Shown piece after piece: positions 23,109 through 33,599 of a DNA stretch of 64,000 nt. The translations under genes and the position numbers were made by a program. Within the stretch, counting starts at the first letter, position 1. Each line of letters begins with the position of its first letter. Source of the DNA: Cyclina sinensis (Eukaryota > Mollusca > Bivalvia > Venerida > Veneridae); NCBI GenBank assembly GCA_012932295.1, contig JAAONU010000004.1:4791080-4855079 (forward strand). Direction: 5' to 3'. Under the pieces are notes generated by a model. It worked only from the letters and a program-made list of their open reading frames with translations, did not search any database and was not told the origin of the DNA.

Positions 23109-24728
23109 TTTGTGATGGCCCATTGTCCGTCGTCCATCGTCCGCCCGTCCGCCCGCCCGTGCGTCAACAATTTCTTTAAACAACTTCTCCTCCAAACGCA
23201 CTTGGCCAAATTTGTTGAAACTTTGCAAGTATGTTTCTTGCATAAAGCTCTACCAAAGTTGTTCAAAGAATTTAATTCCATCAAGAACTCTGGTTGCTAT
23301 GGCAATTGAAAGGAAAAACTTTGAAAATATTCTTGTCTGAAACCACAACGCCCTGAGCCTTAAGATTTGGTATATAGCATTGTCTAGTAGATCTCTATCA
23401 AATTTGTTCAAATTATGCCCCTGGGGTCAAATTTGACCCCACCCCGGGGGTCAATTGATTTTGCATAGGCTTATATAATGAAACTTTAAACATCTTCATG
23501 TCTGAAACAACAAGGCCCTGAGTCTTAAGATTTGGCATGTAGCATTGTCTAGTGGACCTCTACTAAGTTTGTTCAAATTATGCCCCTGGGGTCAAATTTG
23601 GCCCCGCCCCGGGGGTCAACTTATTTAACATAGTGAAACTTTAAAAATCTTCTTGTCTGAAACCACAAGGACCTGAGCCTTCAGATTTTGTATGTAGCAT
23701 TGTCTTGTGGACCTCTACCAAGTTTGTTCAAATTATACACCTGGGGTCAAATTTGGCCCTGCTCCGGGGGTCAGTGGATTTTACATAGGCCTATTAAGTG
23801 AAACTTTAAAAATCTTCTTGTCTGAAACCACAAGGCCCTGAGCCTTACGATTTGGTATGTAGCATTGTCTAGTGGACCTCTACCAAGTTTTTTCAAATTA
23901 TGCCTCTTGGGTCAAATTTGGCCCCGCCCCAGGGGTCGATTGATTTTACATAGGGAAAACTTTGAAAATTTTCTTGTCTGAAACCGCAAGGTCCTGATCC
24001 TTAAGATTTGGTATGTAGCAAGGTCTAGTAAACCTCAACAAAGTTAGTTGAAATTACACCTCTGGGGTCAAATTTGGCCCCACCGGGGGTCAACGGATTT
24101 TACATAAGTTTATATAGGGTAAACTCTGAAAAATCTTCTTGTACGAAACTACAAGGCCCTGAGCCTTACGATTTGGTATGTAGCAATGTCTGGAGGACGT
24201 CTCTCAAGTTTGTTAGAAAATTCTCCTAGGGTCACTATTTGCCCCTCCCGAGGGGTCACAGGTTTTAAATAACAGTATAGAAGAAAATCTTTAAAAAATC
24301 ATCATGTCTGAAACCACAAAGCCTAGAATTTTAAAATTTGGCATGAAGCAAGCTTTATCAAGCTTTTTCGAATAATTAGATTAGGTTAAAGGTCACCGAG
24401 GCCAAAAATATATTTAAATACTGTACCTCATACAGCTTTCATTTAAAGACCAATATCTTTGATATTCGGTATATAGGATCCTTGCATGGACCTCTACCCA
24501 TGGGTAGGGTTTTAGGTCACTGGGTCAAGGTCAAGGTCACCATAGCTTATGATAGATATTTCTACTTTCTGTCATAGAGCCTTTATTTATTGACTGATAT
24601 TTTACATATTTACATATTTATATTTACATTACTTACATATTTTCAATTAAAACATGAAATACTGCTTAACTGCAAACCTACAGCCAAACTACTCAGGTGA
24701 GCGATCTAGGGCCATCATGGCCCTCTTA
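23109..24728 (+). mobile_element. AGCTCACCTGAG-family element, right portion with CTGAAACCACAAGGCC units
   Basis: It starts with GATGGCCCATTGTCCGTCGT and ends ACTCAGGTGAGCGATCTAGG then GCCATCATGGCCCTCTT. In between are six or seven units of about 155-160 bp carrying CTTGTCTGAAACCACAAGGC, ATTTGGTATGTAGCATTGTC, CCTCTACCAAGTTTGTTCAA and CCCCTGGGGTCAAATTTG. The left end (18449-18470) was separated by the 4.6-kb insertion. It is non-coding. Confidence 0.75.
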
Positions 24729-25507
24729 TTTTATTTCCCTTTTGGTCCAAAAATTACACATTCTCCCTAGATGGAGTGATAACATACCATCAACAAGCCA
24801 TTTTAGGCAACTTTCCAACTCTGTACCAAACTTAGTAAAGTGATGTTTTATCATGTTTTACCTGGATCTTTATGTGTAAACAAGATATTGTATAATAATA
24901 AATATAATAGTGCTTTGTTGAATGTATTAGTTCCAATACTGTGTGCAAAATGTCTTATAACTATATTTACTGGTATTATGTAAATAAATATCGTGTGTAC
25001 TTTGTATCAAATTTTTATATTGTTTTGTATATAATATATGCACTGGAGGCCTTTAACATAATAACTTTCGTCATTTGTCGAAAAAAAAATCACCGTGTAA
25101 ACCATTAATTAAAACATGTCAATTAATTAACATTGAAATTTCTGGGACATAACCACTGATATTTTTTACAGTCTGATTTATTTCTAGGACAGCTGAGAAA
25201 ATTGTAACAATGTTTCTGCTAAGTACCTGTGGGTACAGACAAAGCGTTCAAAACGAAAGAGTAACACTGCAAAAGTGTACCATTTTGAGACAAACCGTTA
25301 CACATATGCAGTAATTGTAGGAAAACACCAGTTGCAACGCAATTACTTCGTGTCTTTAAACTCCAATTAGAAATGAAGTAAAAAAAAACAAACTCCATAG
25401 CTAATGCGACACTAGAAAAGCTGTTTACGGCATCTAAAAGTTTATAGGAAAAAAGGCAGTTTAAACATCCGTTTGGTATTTTTACGGTATGAATAATAAA
25501 CGTATCT
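24729..25507. other. Non-coding stretch left of the Mutator-like element
   Basis: AT-rich, with no recognised gene or repeat end. A TATATAATATATGC tract and an ATTAATTAA pair occur, but nothing organised. Confidence 0.4.
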
Positions 25508-25603
25508 AAACTGTCGGCGGATCTAAGATGTTACATCCACAGATCTAAGCTTTTTCTACGAACAGAGCTTCGTACAAGATGATTAAATAGATCCAGGTAT
25601 TTA

Positions 25604-25983
25604 TGTAACCCCGAGCTGGATTTGAACTCGGGTACCTTCGATTACTAAGCGGACACTCTACCACGTCGCCATAAAAGTTAGCTGATAGGCAAGGGAGTAG
25701 AAGTGCCGTACTATACATCTGCTACATACACCCCCTCCTTCTTAGAATTCGTCCTTGAATTCCTGGAGCACTCAATGTCTGTGGGACTTTCTAAGGGTGC
25801 CTTCAAATATACACTCGTGAGTTATTTACGTTGGGCGCAAAATGTAACCCGGAAAAACCCACCTGCCCCGAGCTGGATTTGAACTCGGGTACCTTCGATT
25901 ACTAAGCGGACACTCTACCACGTCGCCATAAAAGCTAGCTGATGGGCAAGGGAGTAGAAGTGCCGTATTATACATCTCCTACA
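25604..25983 (-). mobile_element. Mini LTR element (TRIM) with tRNA-like sequence inside its LTRs
   Basis: Read on the minus strand: a 5' LTR at 25983-25843 (TGTAGGAGATG to GGGTTACA), then, two bases on, a primer-binding-site-like TTGCGCCCAACG (25842-25831). A 116-bp interior follows. Next is a purine tract AAGAAGGAGGGGGTG (25743-25729) right before the 3' LTR at 25726-25604 (TGTAGCAGATG to GGGTTACA). TTTA flanks both sides as target duplication (ATTTAT if one base shift is allowed). Each LTR holds a tRNA-like segment with an A-box-like GACGTGGTAGAGTG and a B box GAGTTCAAATCC. It has no coding capacity. The LTRs are nearly identical except for a 17-18-bp indel near the inner edge. Confidence 0.75.
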
Positions 25984-26468
25984 TTTATTGTATAAACTGA
26001 AGAACTACATAGAAATGTATGTTTCAGCCAAATTTTAGATAGATATGTTTTGTAATGAATAATTTAAGATGTTCTGTCGGCGGATCTAAAGCTTTACTTC
26101 GGACAGAGCTTCGTACAAATAGATAAATGATAAACCAAAGTAAATTTGGTATAAATATAGATTTACGTAGGAATGTATGTTTAACTAGAATTTACATTTG
26201 TATTCTTTTTTATGAATGATCAAAAACAAATTATAAGAAATGTCTTGTTCTGTCCGCGTAGCTAAAATGTTTTGTTTGCGGATCTAAGATGTTTTGTCCA
26301 CGGAACTATTTTTTTTTACGGACAGAGCTTCGTACGAGCAGATAATAAAATAAATTCAGCTATTTATTGTATTAACTGAGAAATTATATAGAAATGTATA
26401 TTTCAACCAATGTTTTGATAATTTTTTTTCAGGAATGAATTATTAAGATGTTCCGTCCGTGGATTTAA

Positions 26469-28530
26469 AGGTCATGTGACACGAATTTTTGACCTCGAAA
26501 TTTTAATGTGAGCGAAAACTATATATCTGACTATGACAGTTTTACAAAATTCAGCAGGTAATTTTCATCTTCAAGATGTTTTTATAGCAAATTAAAATCC
26601 ATATTTTACGCACTTGTTCGCGCGCAACTGTCACGAGCGAAACCGGAAGTGATGCACATTTATCTCTTGCCACAGCTGCCAGGATTAACAAAATCTTAAA
26701 AATTATGATGGAAAGTGAAAATGTAGACTGATTATAGTAAAAAAAAAGCAAAATTGAACAAGTCAAGCTAACATCATGAATATACATTGAAGATTTTTTT
26801 TTAAATAAATAATTTGAAATTTTGATGGAATTACGAAGCCAATGAGTAATATTACATAGAGGCTAGTTTAATCAGGGTTATAGAATTATAAGATACATCA
26901 GTGCAAATATCTAGAGATATTTTTCAAGTAACTGATCCATAAAAATTTTGAACATGCTTATTTTTATCCGATGCTGTTTTTGTAAGACTTGATTAACTAA
27001 CTCCAATCGAGATATTTTTTTCCATAAAAACATTCTTTTTACAGTGATGTGTTGCTTATTTGTCTGTGGTATATTTTGCCTGAGGTACGCGTAAGTAATC
27101 TTTGACTAGATCTATGATTTTTTCATTATAACTGCATATATTTTTTTTTGTTTGGCTTATTCATTCTACATTAAAAAAACAACAATAATGATCAAAGACA
27201 AATAATATGAAGAAACCCTAAAAACTATGCCAAAATCATAACACAAACACGTTGTTTTTTGTTTTTATTTTTTGTTTTAATTTGTTCACATTAAGAAGTC
27301 GAATAATTTTTATTTTCATCATAAATACATCTATAACATTTAATTATCTAATTAAAATATAGTTTAGGTTAACCCTAACCCTAACTAACCTGCATGGAAG
27401 CTTCTTAACTAAAAATCATTCAGACATATTATTGGAACAAGCTATTACATAATGTTTTCACAAGTTTGACTGATCAAAAGAAATACGATCAATATGTTTA
27501 TCAGTTGCCATAAAATTTTGCTATTTGTCTCAACTTTATCATTGATAGGGTCATAAAAAAGTTAATTGTTTTGTTTTGACAGCTATGCAGAATATACAAG
27601 GGTCCCTTTTGGGCAGGTTAATTTGCATAAATCCCACAGTATAATGCGTGATTTATGGATCTTTGACATTTCATTGGATATTAAGTTATAAGCAGACACA
27701 AATTTCTACTTGATGGACATGCCATGTTATTATTTTTCAAACAATATCCCAACGTGAAATACACTGTAGTGTGAAATTCCATTCCAGTGAAACAAATGTT
27801 AACACATTAGATCACCTAAATTCACTTCAATTTTACTACATTTAAATGAAAAAGAATTTGTTTATGATGTAAACATCAAGAGATGAAGAGTTACACAGCA
27901 TGTTAAAACGTGGAGGAGATAGTTTTATATAGCATTGTATTGTATTGTATTGTATTGTATTGTATTGTATTGTATTGTATTGTATTGTATTGTATTGTAT
28001 TGTATTGTATTGTATTGTATTGTATTGTATTGTATTGTATTGTATTGTATTGTATTGTATTGTATTGTATATAGAACCACGACATGGAAGAAATTGGAAT
28101 ATATATTAATATCTATTAAGGTAAAATTACAAACCGTTCTCCCAGCACAAAGTTTGAATTTACTTATAAAAATCGAGAAGTAATCACATTATTTTTTTTA
28201 ATTTACAATTTATAGCATGTTACTGTTATAAGTGTGCCTTTATCGTTTTTCTTGCACTTGTGGTTTAGTGTTATTTTTTCATTTAAAAAAAGGATGTGTT
28301 ATGAGCAGTGTAATTCTGCACTACTGCCTGGGACAGTAGAGATAAATCTACGTCACAGCCAGAAATTGCAACGGAAACTACCGATGTCGAAACGGAAATA
28401 GCCGATCATCAAAAACACGTTTTTTCTTATCAAAAGCAATATTTTCATAATTTCGCAATAAAACCATTTTAATCAGTACATTATGATTATTTTGAATAGA
28501 CAAAGTTGCTATAGTCGTGTCACATGATCT
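26469..28530. mobile_element. 2.06-kb TTAA-flanked DNA element, copy B
   Basis: It begins AGGTCATGTGACACGAATTT and ends with the complement of AGATCATGTGACACGAC. TTAA lies directly outside both ends (26465-26468, 28531-28534). The right 1.05 kb matches the copy at 7570-8444. No transposase frame is seen. TTAA specificity would fit piggyBac-like mobilisation, but the ends do not start with the CCC typical of that family. It contains a GGTTAACCCTAACCCTAAC stretch near 27366 and the TATTG microsatellite. It is inserted in the left arm of the MULE element. Confidence 0.75.
27934..28071. repeat. Pentanucleotide microsatellite (TATTG)n
   Basis: About 27-28 pure tandem copies of TATTG. It gives two spurious open frames (poly-QYNTI and poly-VLYCI type). 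The older copy A at the matching place (near 7990) has no array, so it expanded only in copy B. Confidence 0.95.
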
Positions 28531-28779
28531 TTAAGATTTTGATACCGACAGAGCTTTGAACGAATAGATAATTAAATCACCAAGGTATACTTTGTACAGA
28601 TAGAACTTCGTATGATTAAATTCAATTATTTTAGATTAATATGAGTTATATTTGAACGAACGTTTTTTTATTAGTATGGAGTGTCATTTTTGCAGGTCGA
28701 TGAATAGCAGATGGCCATTGCCCAGATAAATAGATGTCATCGGACCTAAGTTTTCAGCTTATGAGAATTCTGGAACAAC

Positions 28780-30435
28780 TGTGATGCCTGGACTAAGGGC
28801 ACATCACCAACATACATCTTTATAGAACGCGGCGGTAAATATATCTCTGTAAATCAAAAGAACGGGCTATTTGGCGTGGAAAGAACATGGAACAAAAAGA
28901 AATTCTTCGTACCTGTTGAACCCCAGCCTGAAACTAGTGAACTGTTGATACTTAAGAGACTTGATAATGTACTTGGCGCCAGTGAAAATCACTGTCGGAG
29001 ACCCACGGTTGTTGATCTTCATGAAGATCAACAACCGTGGGTCTCCGACGATGGTGAAAATGGGCCCAATCAATTCTGAAGAAGTTGTACAAGCGTTGTG
29101 ACCAACATTCTCTGCATCAGTTGTCCTTAGACATGGCACTTGTGGAATACATAGGTGTGTTTCCAGCGAAAATACCGCACGGCAACTCTAGGAAAATTCA
29201 GCAATCCTACATAAGAACTAAATTGAGCGTACGATCAGAAGTGAAAGAGGAACTTAAAATAAAGTGAGAAATAAAAAAATAACAGAAAAACAGACGATGA
29301 CTTCTCAAAACAACGGAACGTGAAACAACGGCGAAACATAAAATATGTTCAAGAGAAGAAGGATAGAAGAAAGGATTCAATGCCAACTAACACCGCGGAC
29401 CAGATAGTTTATGTGGCTGAAATCGCCAAAACACATGATTCAGTGTATAATGTTAAGAATATAAAAGTTGTACAACATCCAGTGATAACTTTAGCAAACG
29501 AACAACAAATTACGGATATAAAACGTTTCTTCGGGACTGATAGAACAGAATAAGGCATTGACAAAACATATAATTTGGGAGATTTTCACGTAAAAGCTAC
29601 CGTTTATAAAGTCCTGCGCCAATACCCTATTACTTTTGGACCAACAATCACTCATACAAATTCCAACTCGAAAACTTACAGTTCCTTTTTTAAAGACATC
29701 GCCGATAATTTAACTCAGTAATAGAAAATATCGTGATTGGATCGAATGAAGAAAAATCATTCAAAGTGGCATTTGAACGATGTTTACCTGGCGCAACGCA
29801 CACTCTGTGCACGAGACATCTTCGTCAAAACACCAACAGCTATCTAGAAGACCAAGAAAGATATTCAAAACAAGAAAGACAACAAATAACGACGACAATT
29901 TACGTCGAAGATAGACTGATATTCTCAGAGGACGGAGATACTTTGACTATAAATTTGAACGCTTGATAGAAAAAAGTTGGGGAAAAGAAATTCATGCCTT
30001 ATTTTAAGGATAAATTGTTACTCATGTTAAAGCGAGCGTAATAGAGCCCTGTCGTAAAGGTAAAATTGTATAGGGATGGACAAATAATAACTGTGAATCT
30101 CTAAATCACATCTTAAAGTCTGCAACGGGTAGGAAGCAAAAATAACTTCGCAATTCATTCGCGTACTTGATGAAATTGTCAATGGGCAAACAACTGAAAG
30201 TTGTCGCGAGATAAGGGGAATAGGGGATTATAAACTAGACCCGATGTTCGTCTATCATAAAGTTTATATTGATAAGTGGTCAAATTTGTCTAAAGACACT
30301 AAGGTTAATCACGAGAAAAAGATTCTTTGTGATATAGAGAAAATAAATCCTGACTTAATTACATCAACGGATGGGTTGAGAAGTATACTAAAAACTCAAA
30401 ATGCGGACAGGAAACCTAATTAAAAGGAAAAGGAA
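28780..30435 (+). pseudogene. MULE-type transposase remnant
   Basis: Four successive broken frames keep the order of a MULE transposase. Around 29500-29600 the text is ITDIKRFFGTDRTE, stop, then GIDKTYNLGDFHVKATVYK, where Asp of GIDKT is a catalytic position. At 29733-29966 it reads IGSNEEKSFKVAFERCLPGA, then THTLCTRHLRQNTNSYL, matching the second catalytic segment. Family members usually have Asp where this copy has Asn (GSN). At about 30080-30145 it reads WTNNNCESLNHILKSATG. At about 30240-30425 it reads KVYIDKWSNLSKDTKVNH and INPDLITSTDGLRS to the end. Several stops and frameshifts make it dead. The N-terminal part (28780-29080) contains a 56-bp palindrome. Confidence 0.7.
28994..29049. 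repeat. Perfect 56-bp palindrome
   Basis: The sequence from GTCGGAGACC to GGTCTCCGAC is its own complement over 28 + 28 bases with no spacer, centred on TTCA/TGAA at 29021/29022. It lies in the remnant transposase frame and would form a strong cruciform or RNA hairpin. Confidence 0.95.
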
Positions 30436-30529
30436 GCGTGAATACAGAATTAGGAGGCCGTCAGCAAAACGTGTTTTATTAGCTTGAACGCTAAAAAAAT
30501 ATGGTATTATCTGTAATTATGTGGTAACT

Positions 30530-31340
30530 GTATTTTTCTTCTTCTCCTTCTCATTATTATCATTACTTTAATAAGCTTCTTATTTCTTTTGTCTTATTTC
30601 TTTTGTCTTTGTTTCTTTAATTTTTATGTATGTATTTATTATTGTAATTATGTATTTCTATTGTCTTCAGTTATTAGTTTCTTGTTTACAATTTGTTCAT
30701 TGCTTTATTTCTTTATTACACTTTTTTGTTTTGATTGCTGATGTCCCATTGCTTTGTTTTTATATGCATCCACTTTTGTTTATTAATGTGTGTTGTTTAT
30801 CATATACGGTTTTTCAAAAGTCATTGTTTTCTTTTTCTTATATATGAATCTGATATATTCTGTCTCCATTTCCTTACTATCAGGACCTTAATCAATTATG
30901 GCCCTGCTTGATATGCATATACGTACTTATTATGTGTGGTCAGTGTGCTCAGTGTGTGTTTCTTTATTACAGTTTTGTTCATTGCCTTCTCTCTTTCATA
31001 TGCTTTCACTTTGCTGTTTATTCTTGTGTGTTCTTTATCGTATTTTGACTGATTTACTCTAAGTGCTCTGGGCTCAGTAAGGTCATTGAGTACATACCCT
31101 TCTCACTCTACAATGCCATTAGCTATTTATGTTTTATATGTTTGTGTGCTTTTGCATGTGACATTGTAGAGCGGATAGGTGGGTTGGAGTTAATTCATCC
31201 AGACAATTTGTTCTTGTTTGTTCTTATTATAACCTGTTTGGGCAAGTGTGATGTAGATGTACCCTAGAACCTGGTTTAAACCCCCAGTGGCAAATATTTT
31301 GCCACTGACTGTTCCAAGGTGTTTTTCCTGATATGCCTTT
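30530..31340 (+). repeat. T-rich dispersed repeat with terminal hairpin
   Basis: T-rich text is followed by CATTGAGTACATACCCTTCT, ACATTGTAGAGCGGATAGGT, TTGGGCAAGTGTGATGTAGA and CCCTAGAACCTGG. It finishes with the hairpin CAGTGGCAAATATTTTGCCACTG (31287-31309, a 10-base stem) and GTTCCAAGGTG. It looks like the 3' part of a retrotransposon or another dispersed bivalve repeat, but I cannot name the family. Confidence 0.4.
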
Positions 31341-31489
31341 TCCATTTTTTTATTCATGTGTGTTATTTATCATATTTTTTTCGAAAATAATTTGCTTCCC
31401 TTTAATATGCTTCTTATTTCTTTTTTTCGTTTCTTTATAGTTTTCACACAAATTATCACTTGGTTCATTTAATTATCTATTTATTCGCA

Positions 31490-32195
31490 ATTCTGTTCTT
31501 AGAATTCTTAGATCAGCGGACAGAATATCTTAGATCCGCGGTCCAAATATTTAAGATCCGGGGACAGAATATCTAAGATCCGCAGACAAAGTTAATCATT
31601 TCTTGTAATTAACTATTTATCATTCAAGAAGATTTCTATCCATTATGTATTAAAAAATATTCATTTCTATGTAATTCTTTGTTTTATACAGAAATCTACA
31701 TTGGTTTATTTCATTATCTATTCATTCGAAGTTCTGTTCTTCCTAACATAAATCTTAGACCCGCGGACAGATAAAGGCATTTCAAATAATTCGCTATTTG
31801 TCATTCATAAAAAAGATATCTATCTAAAATTGGTTGAAATATACATTTCTTTAAGATTCAGTTTATACAGTGCATGGGTTTATTAGATATCTCTCGTACA
31901 GCTCTGTCTGTAGAAAAAAAACTTAGATCCGCGGACAGGACATTTTAGATCCATGGACAGAACATCTTAGATCCACTGACAGAACATCTTAACTTCGCGG
32001 ACAGAACATCGTAGATCCACGGACAGTACATCTAATTTCCGCGGACAGGAAAAGGCATTTCTTATAATTCGTTTTTGATCATTCATAAAAAGAATATCAA
32101 TTTTAAATTTGGTTAAACATACGTTTCTACGCAAATCTATATCTTATACCAAATTTACTTTGGTTTATCATTTATCTATTCATATTAAAGCAGTA
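31490..32195. repeat. Right inverted end of the MULE element with 22-bp subrepeats
   Basis: Words of the form TTAGATCCGCGGACAG recur at about 31518, 31540, 31562, 31584, 31750, 31922, 31945, 31967, 31989, 32011 and 32035, mostly 22 bp apart within clusters. Between clusters lie AT-rich spacers (TCATTCATAAAA, TTGGTTGAAATATACATTTC, AAATTTACTTTGGTTTATC). All appear complemented in the left block at 25990-26480. Confidence 0.75.
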
Positions 32196-33545
32196 AGCTA
32201 TTAATGCACGGGTGTTATTGAATTATGATGAATCAAACTGCGGCATATTTAACATAATTAGTGTTGATTAAAGTGAAAATCATGCTGGAAACAATTACAA
32301 AAATATATACTGAATATTTTTTAATTTAATAGAAACAGGGGTTAAAATGATGCTGGAAAACATCTTTTATTTTGATGCATAAAAGATCATTAAAGAGCAA
32401 AACATGACTAAAATTTGTGCAATTATTGCAAATTAAAATTATATTATTAATGTTTCTAAAAACTAGATCAATTAAGCCATTCAGATCATATAAAATAATT
32501 CCTTGTTATTAACACCTTCTCGCCGTCGGCAGTTTTCTATTACCGTATCTACTATATAAATTAATTGTGACGAAACCTTGTAGTGTCTGTAACTTTGTAA
32601 TTCTATACCTGTCATTTATAATTAGCCCCGCCTTATTATAATGCAGCATCTTTGTACTCTCTGATAGCAGAATGAGTCAAGTGGTCACAGAGTTTGGATT
32701 TATATGTTAACCAGTTTAGATATAATGTAGTGTTAGTAAATATGTATAAGAAATAAATGTAATCTAAGAACACGTTGTTTTATTAAGTCCTTACCACTCA
32801 CCAGTCATATATAAAACACAAGACAAACCTCAACTTGTTTTGTACAGAAAAATAAGTGTGACGAACCGGTAGTGTGACGAAACCTCCAGCACCCATTTGA
32901 TTATCTGCTCCATGGTCTTTCAAACACCATATTATCTGCACGAATATGATTATCGCTCATAGGCAAAAAATCAATACCGAGACAAGATAAATCGCATCGA
33001 TAAGGATGTATAAAGAGCGTTTCCAGACCACCGAAAGACCCCGTTGCGTATACGAAGCTGTGTCTGTAGAAAAATCTTTGATCCGCGGACAAAACTTAGT
33101 TGCGTAAATTAGTCCCACCTGTATTTTTATCTTCCATTGCGTTTATTGAAACGAAAACGCTACAATAATAACCAATCAAAAGCAGCAAATTATTCGCACC
33201 AAACAGCGGAAGTTAATGTACATGAGCATCTACTCGAGAAAATATTGGATTTTGAAACATAGATTAATTAAATATCATCTTGACGCTAAGAGATTTGCAC
33301 TCTCGAACAAAAATATGAAACCAGATAATGAAAAGAACGTTTATCAACACTGACAAACCTTAAGATGTCTTAAAACAGCATTTGCTCTGTAGCATCGTCT
33401 CAGCCCATTCACTTATTCATAGGCAGATTGGCCATGCTATAGTCCTTTGCAAAGTCTGGACGTCACCAATGCTTCAGCTTAGCTGAAGCTTTTATTTGAA
33501 AGCATTTTTTAGATAAGATTTTGAGCTTAAATTGTCGAGATTAGT
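32196..33545. promoter_or_regulatory. Upstream region of the RBM33-like gene
   Basis: AT-rich, with no recognised gene. The promoter of the RBM33-like gene should lie in the last few hundred bases. CCAATC occurs at about 33172 and no TATA box stands out. A unit related to the MULE ends (TGATCCGCGGACAAAAC near 33078) lies here. The exact transcription start cannot be set. Confidence 0.3.
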
Positions 33546-33599
33546 TTCACATGCCTAGAAAATGTCCAAAAGAAGACCAACTGAAGCGTCCTGGGAAAG
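33546..33599 (+). CDS. RBM33: RBM33-like exon 1 and start-codon choice
   Basis: The chosen ATG is at 33562 (MSKRRPTEASWE, then donor GTAAGA at 33600). Its frame and phase join exon 2 to give SWESDEDLLGE, like the SW and DDLLGE order of vertebrate RBM33. An earlier ATG at 33551 is in another frame and runs through the same exon and past the junction, so it would be an overlapping upstream frame. Confidence 0.75.

Larger units (their letters stand above)
25508..32195 (+). mobile_element. Mutator-like (MULE) element with repeat-built inverted ends, nested insertions
   Basis: Left block 25508-26464 (continuing 28535-28640) and right block 31490-32195 are inverted copies. Both contain units of about 230 bp with CTGTCCGCGGATCTAAG-type words (22-bp subrepeats), GACAGAGCTTCGTAC, and GAAATGTATATTTCAACCAA followed by TTTTAGATAGATAT. 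Each appears in one orientation on the left and in the complement on the right. Between the blocks lies a MULE transposase remnant (about 28780-30430). Nested inside the left block are a TRIM (25604-25983) and a TTAA element (26469-28530). The exact outer ends are uncertain, and a stray unit near 33060-33095 may mark a further right edge. Confidence 0.65.

Noticed and set aside
23021..23309. Coding frames on both strands near CCGTCCGCCCGCCCG
   Set aside because: They span the junction of two repeats (inverted arm and AGCTCACCTGAG element), so they cannot be a gene.
27366..27388. Telomere-like AACCCTAACCCTAA (also near 49791)
   Set aside because: Only two or three units, within transposons and without a longer array. 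Not a telomere or telomeric fusion.
27903..28183. Open frames over the TATTG array
   Set aside because: Low-complexity by-products of the microsatellite on both strands.
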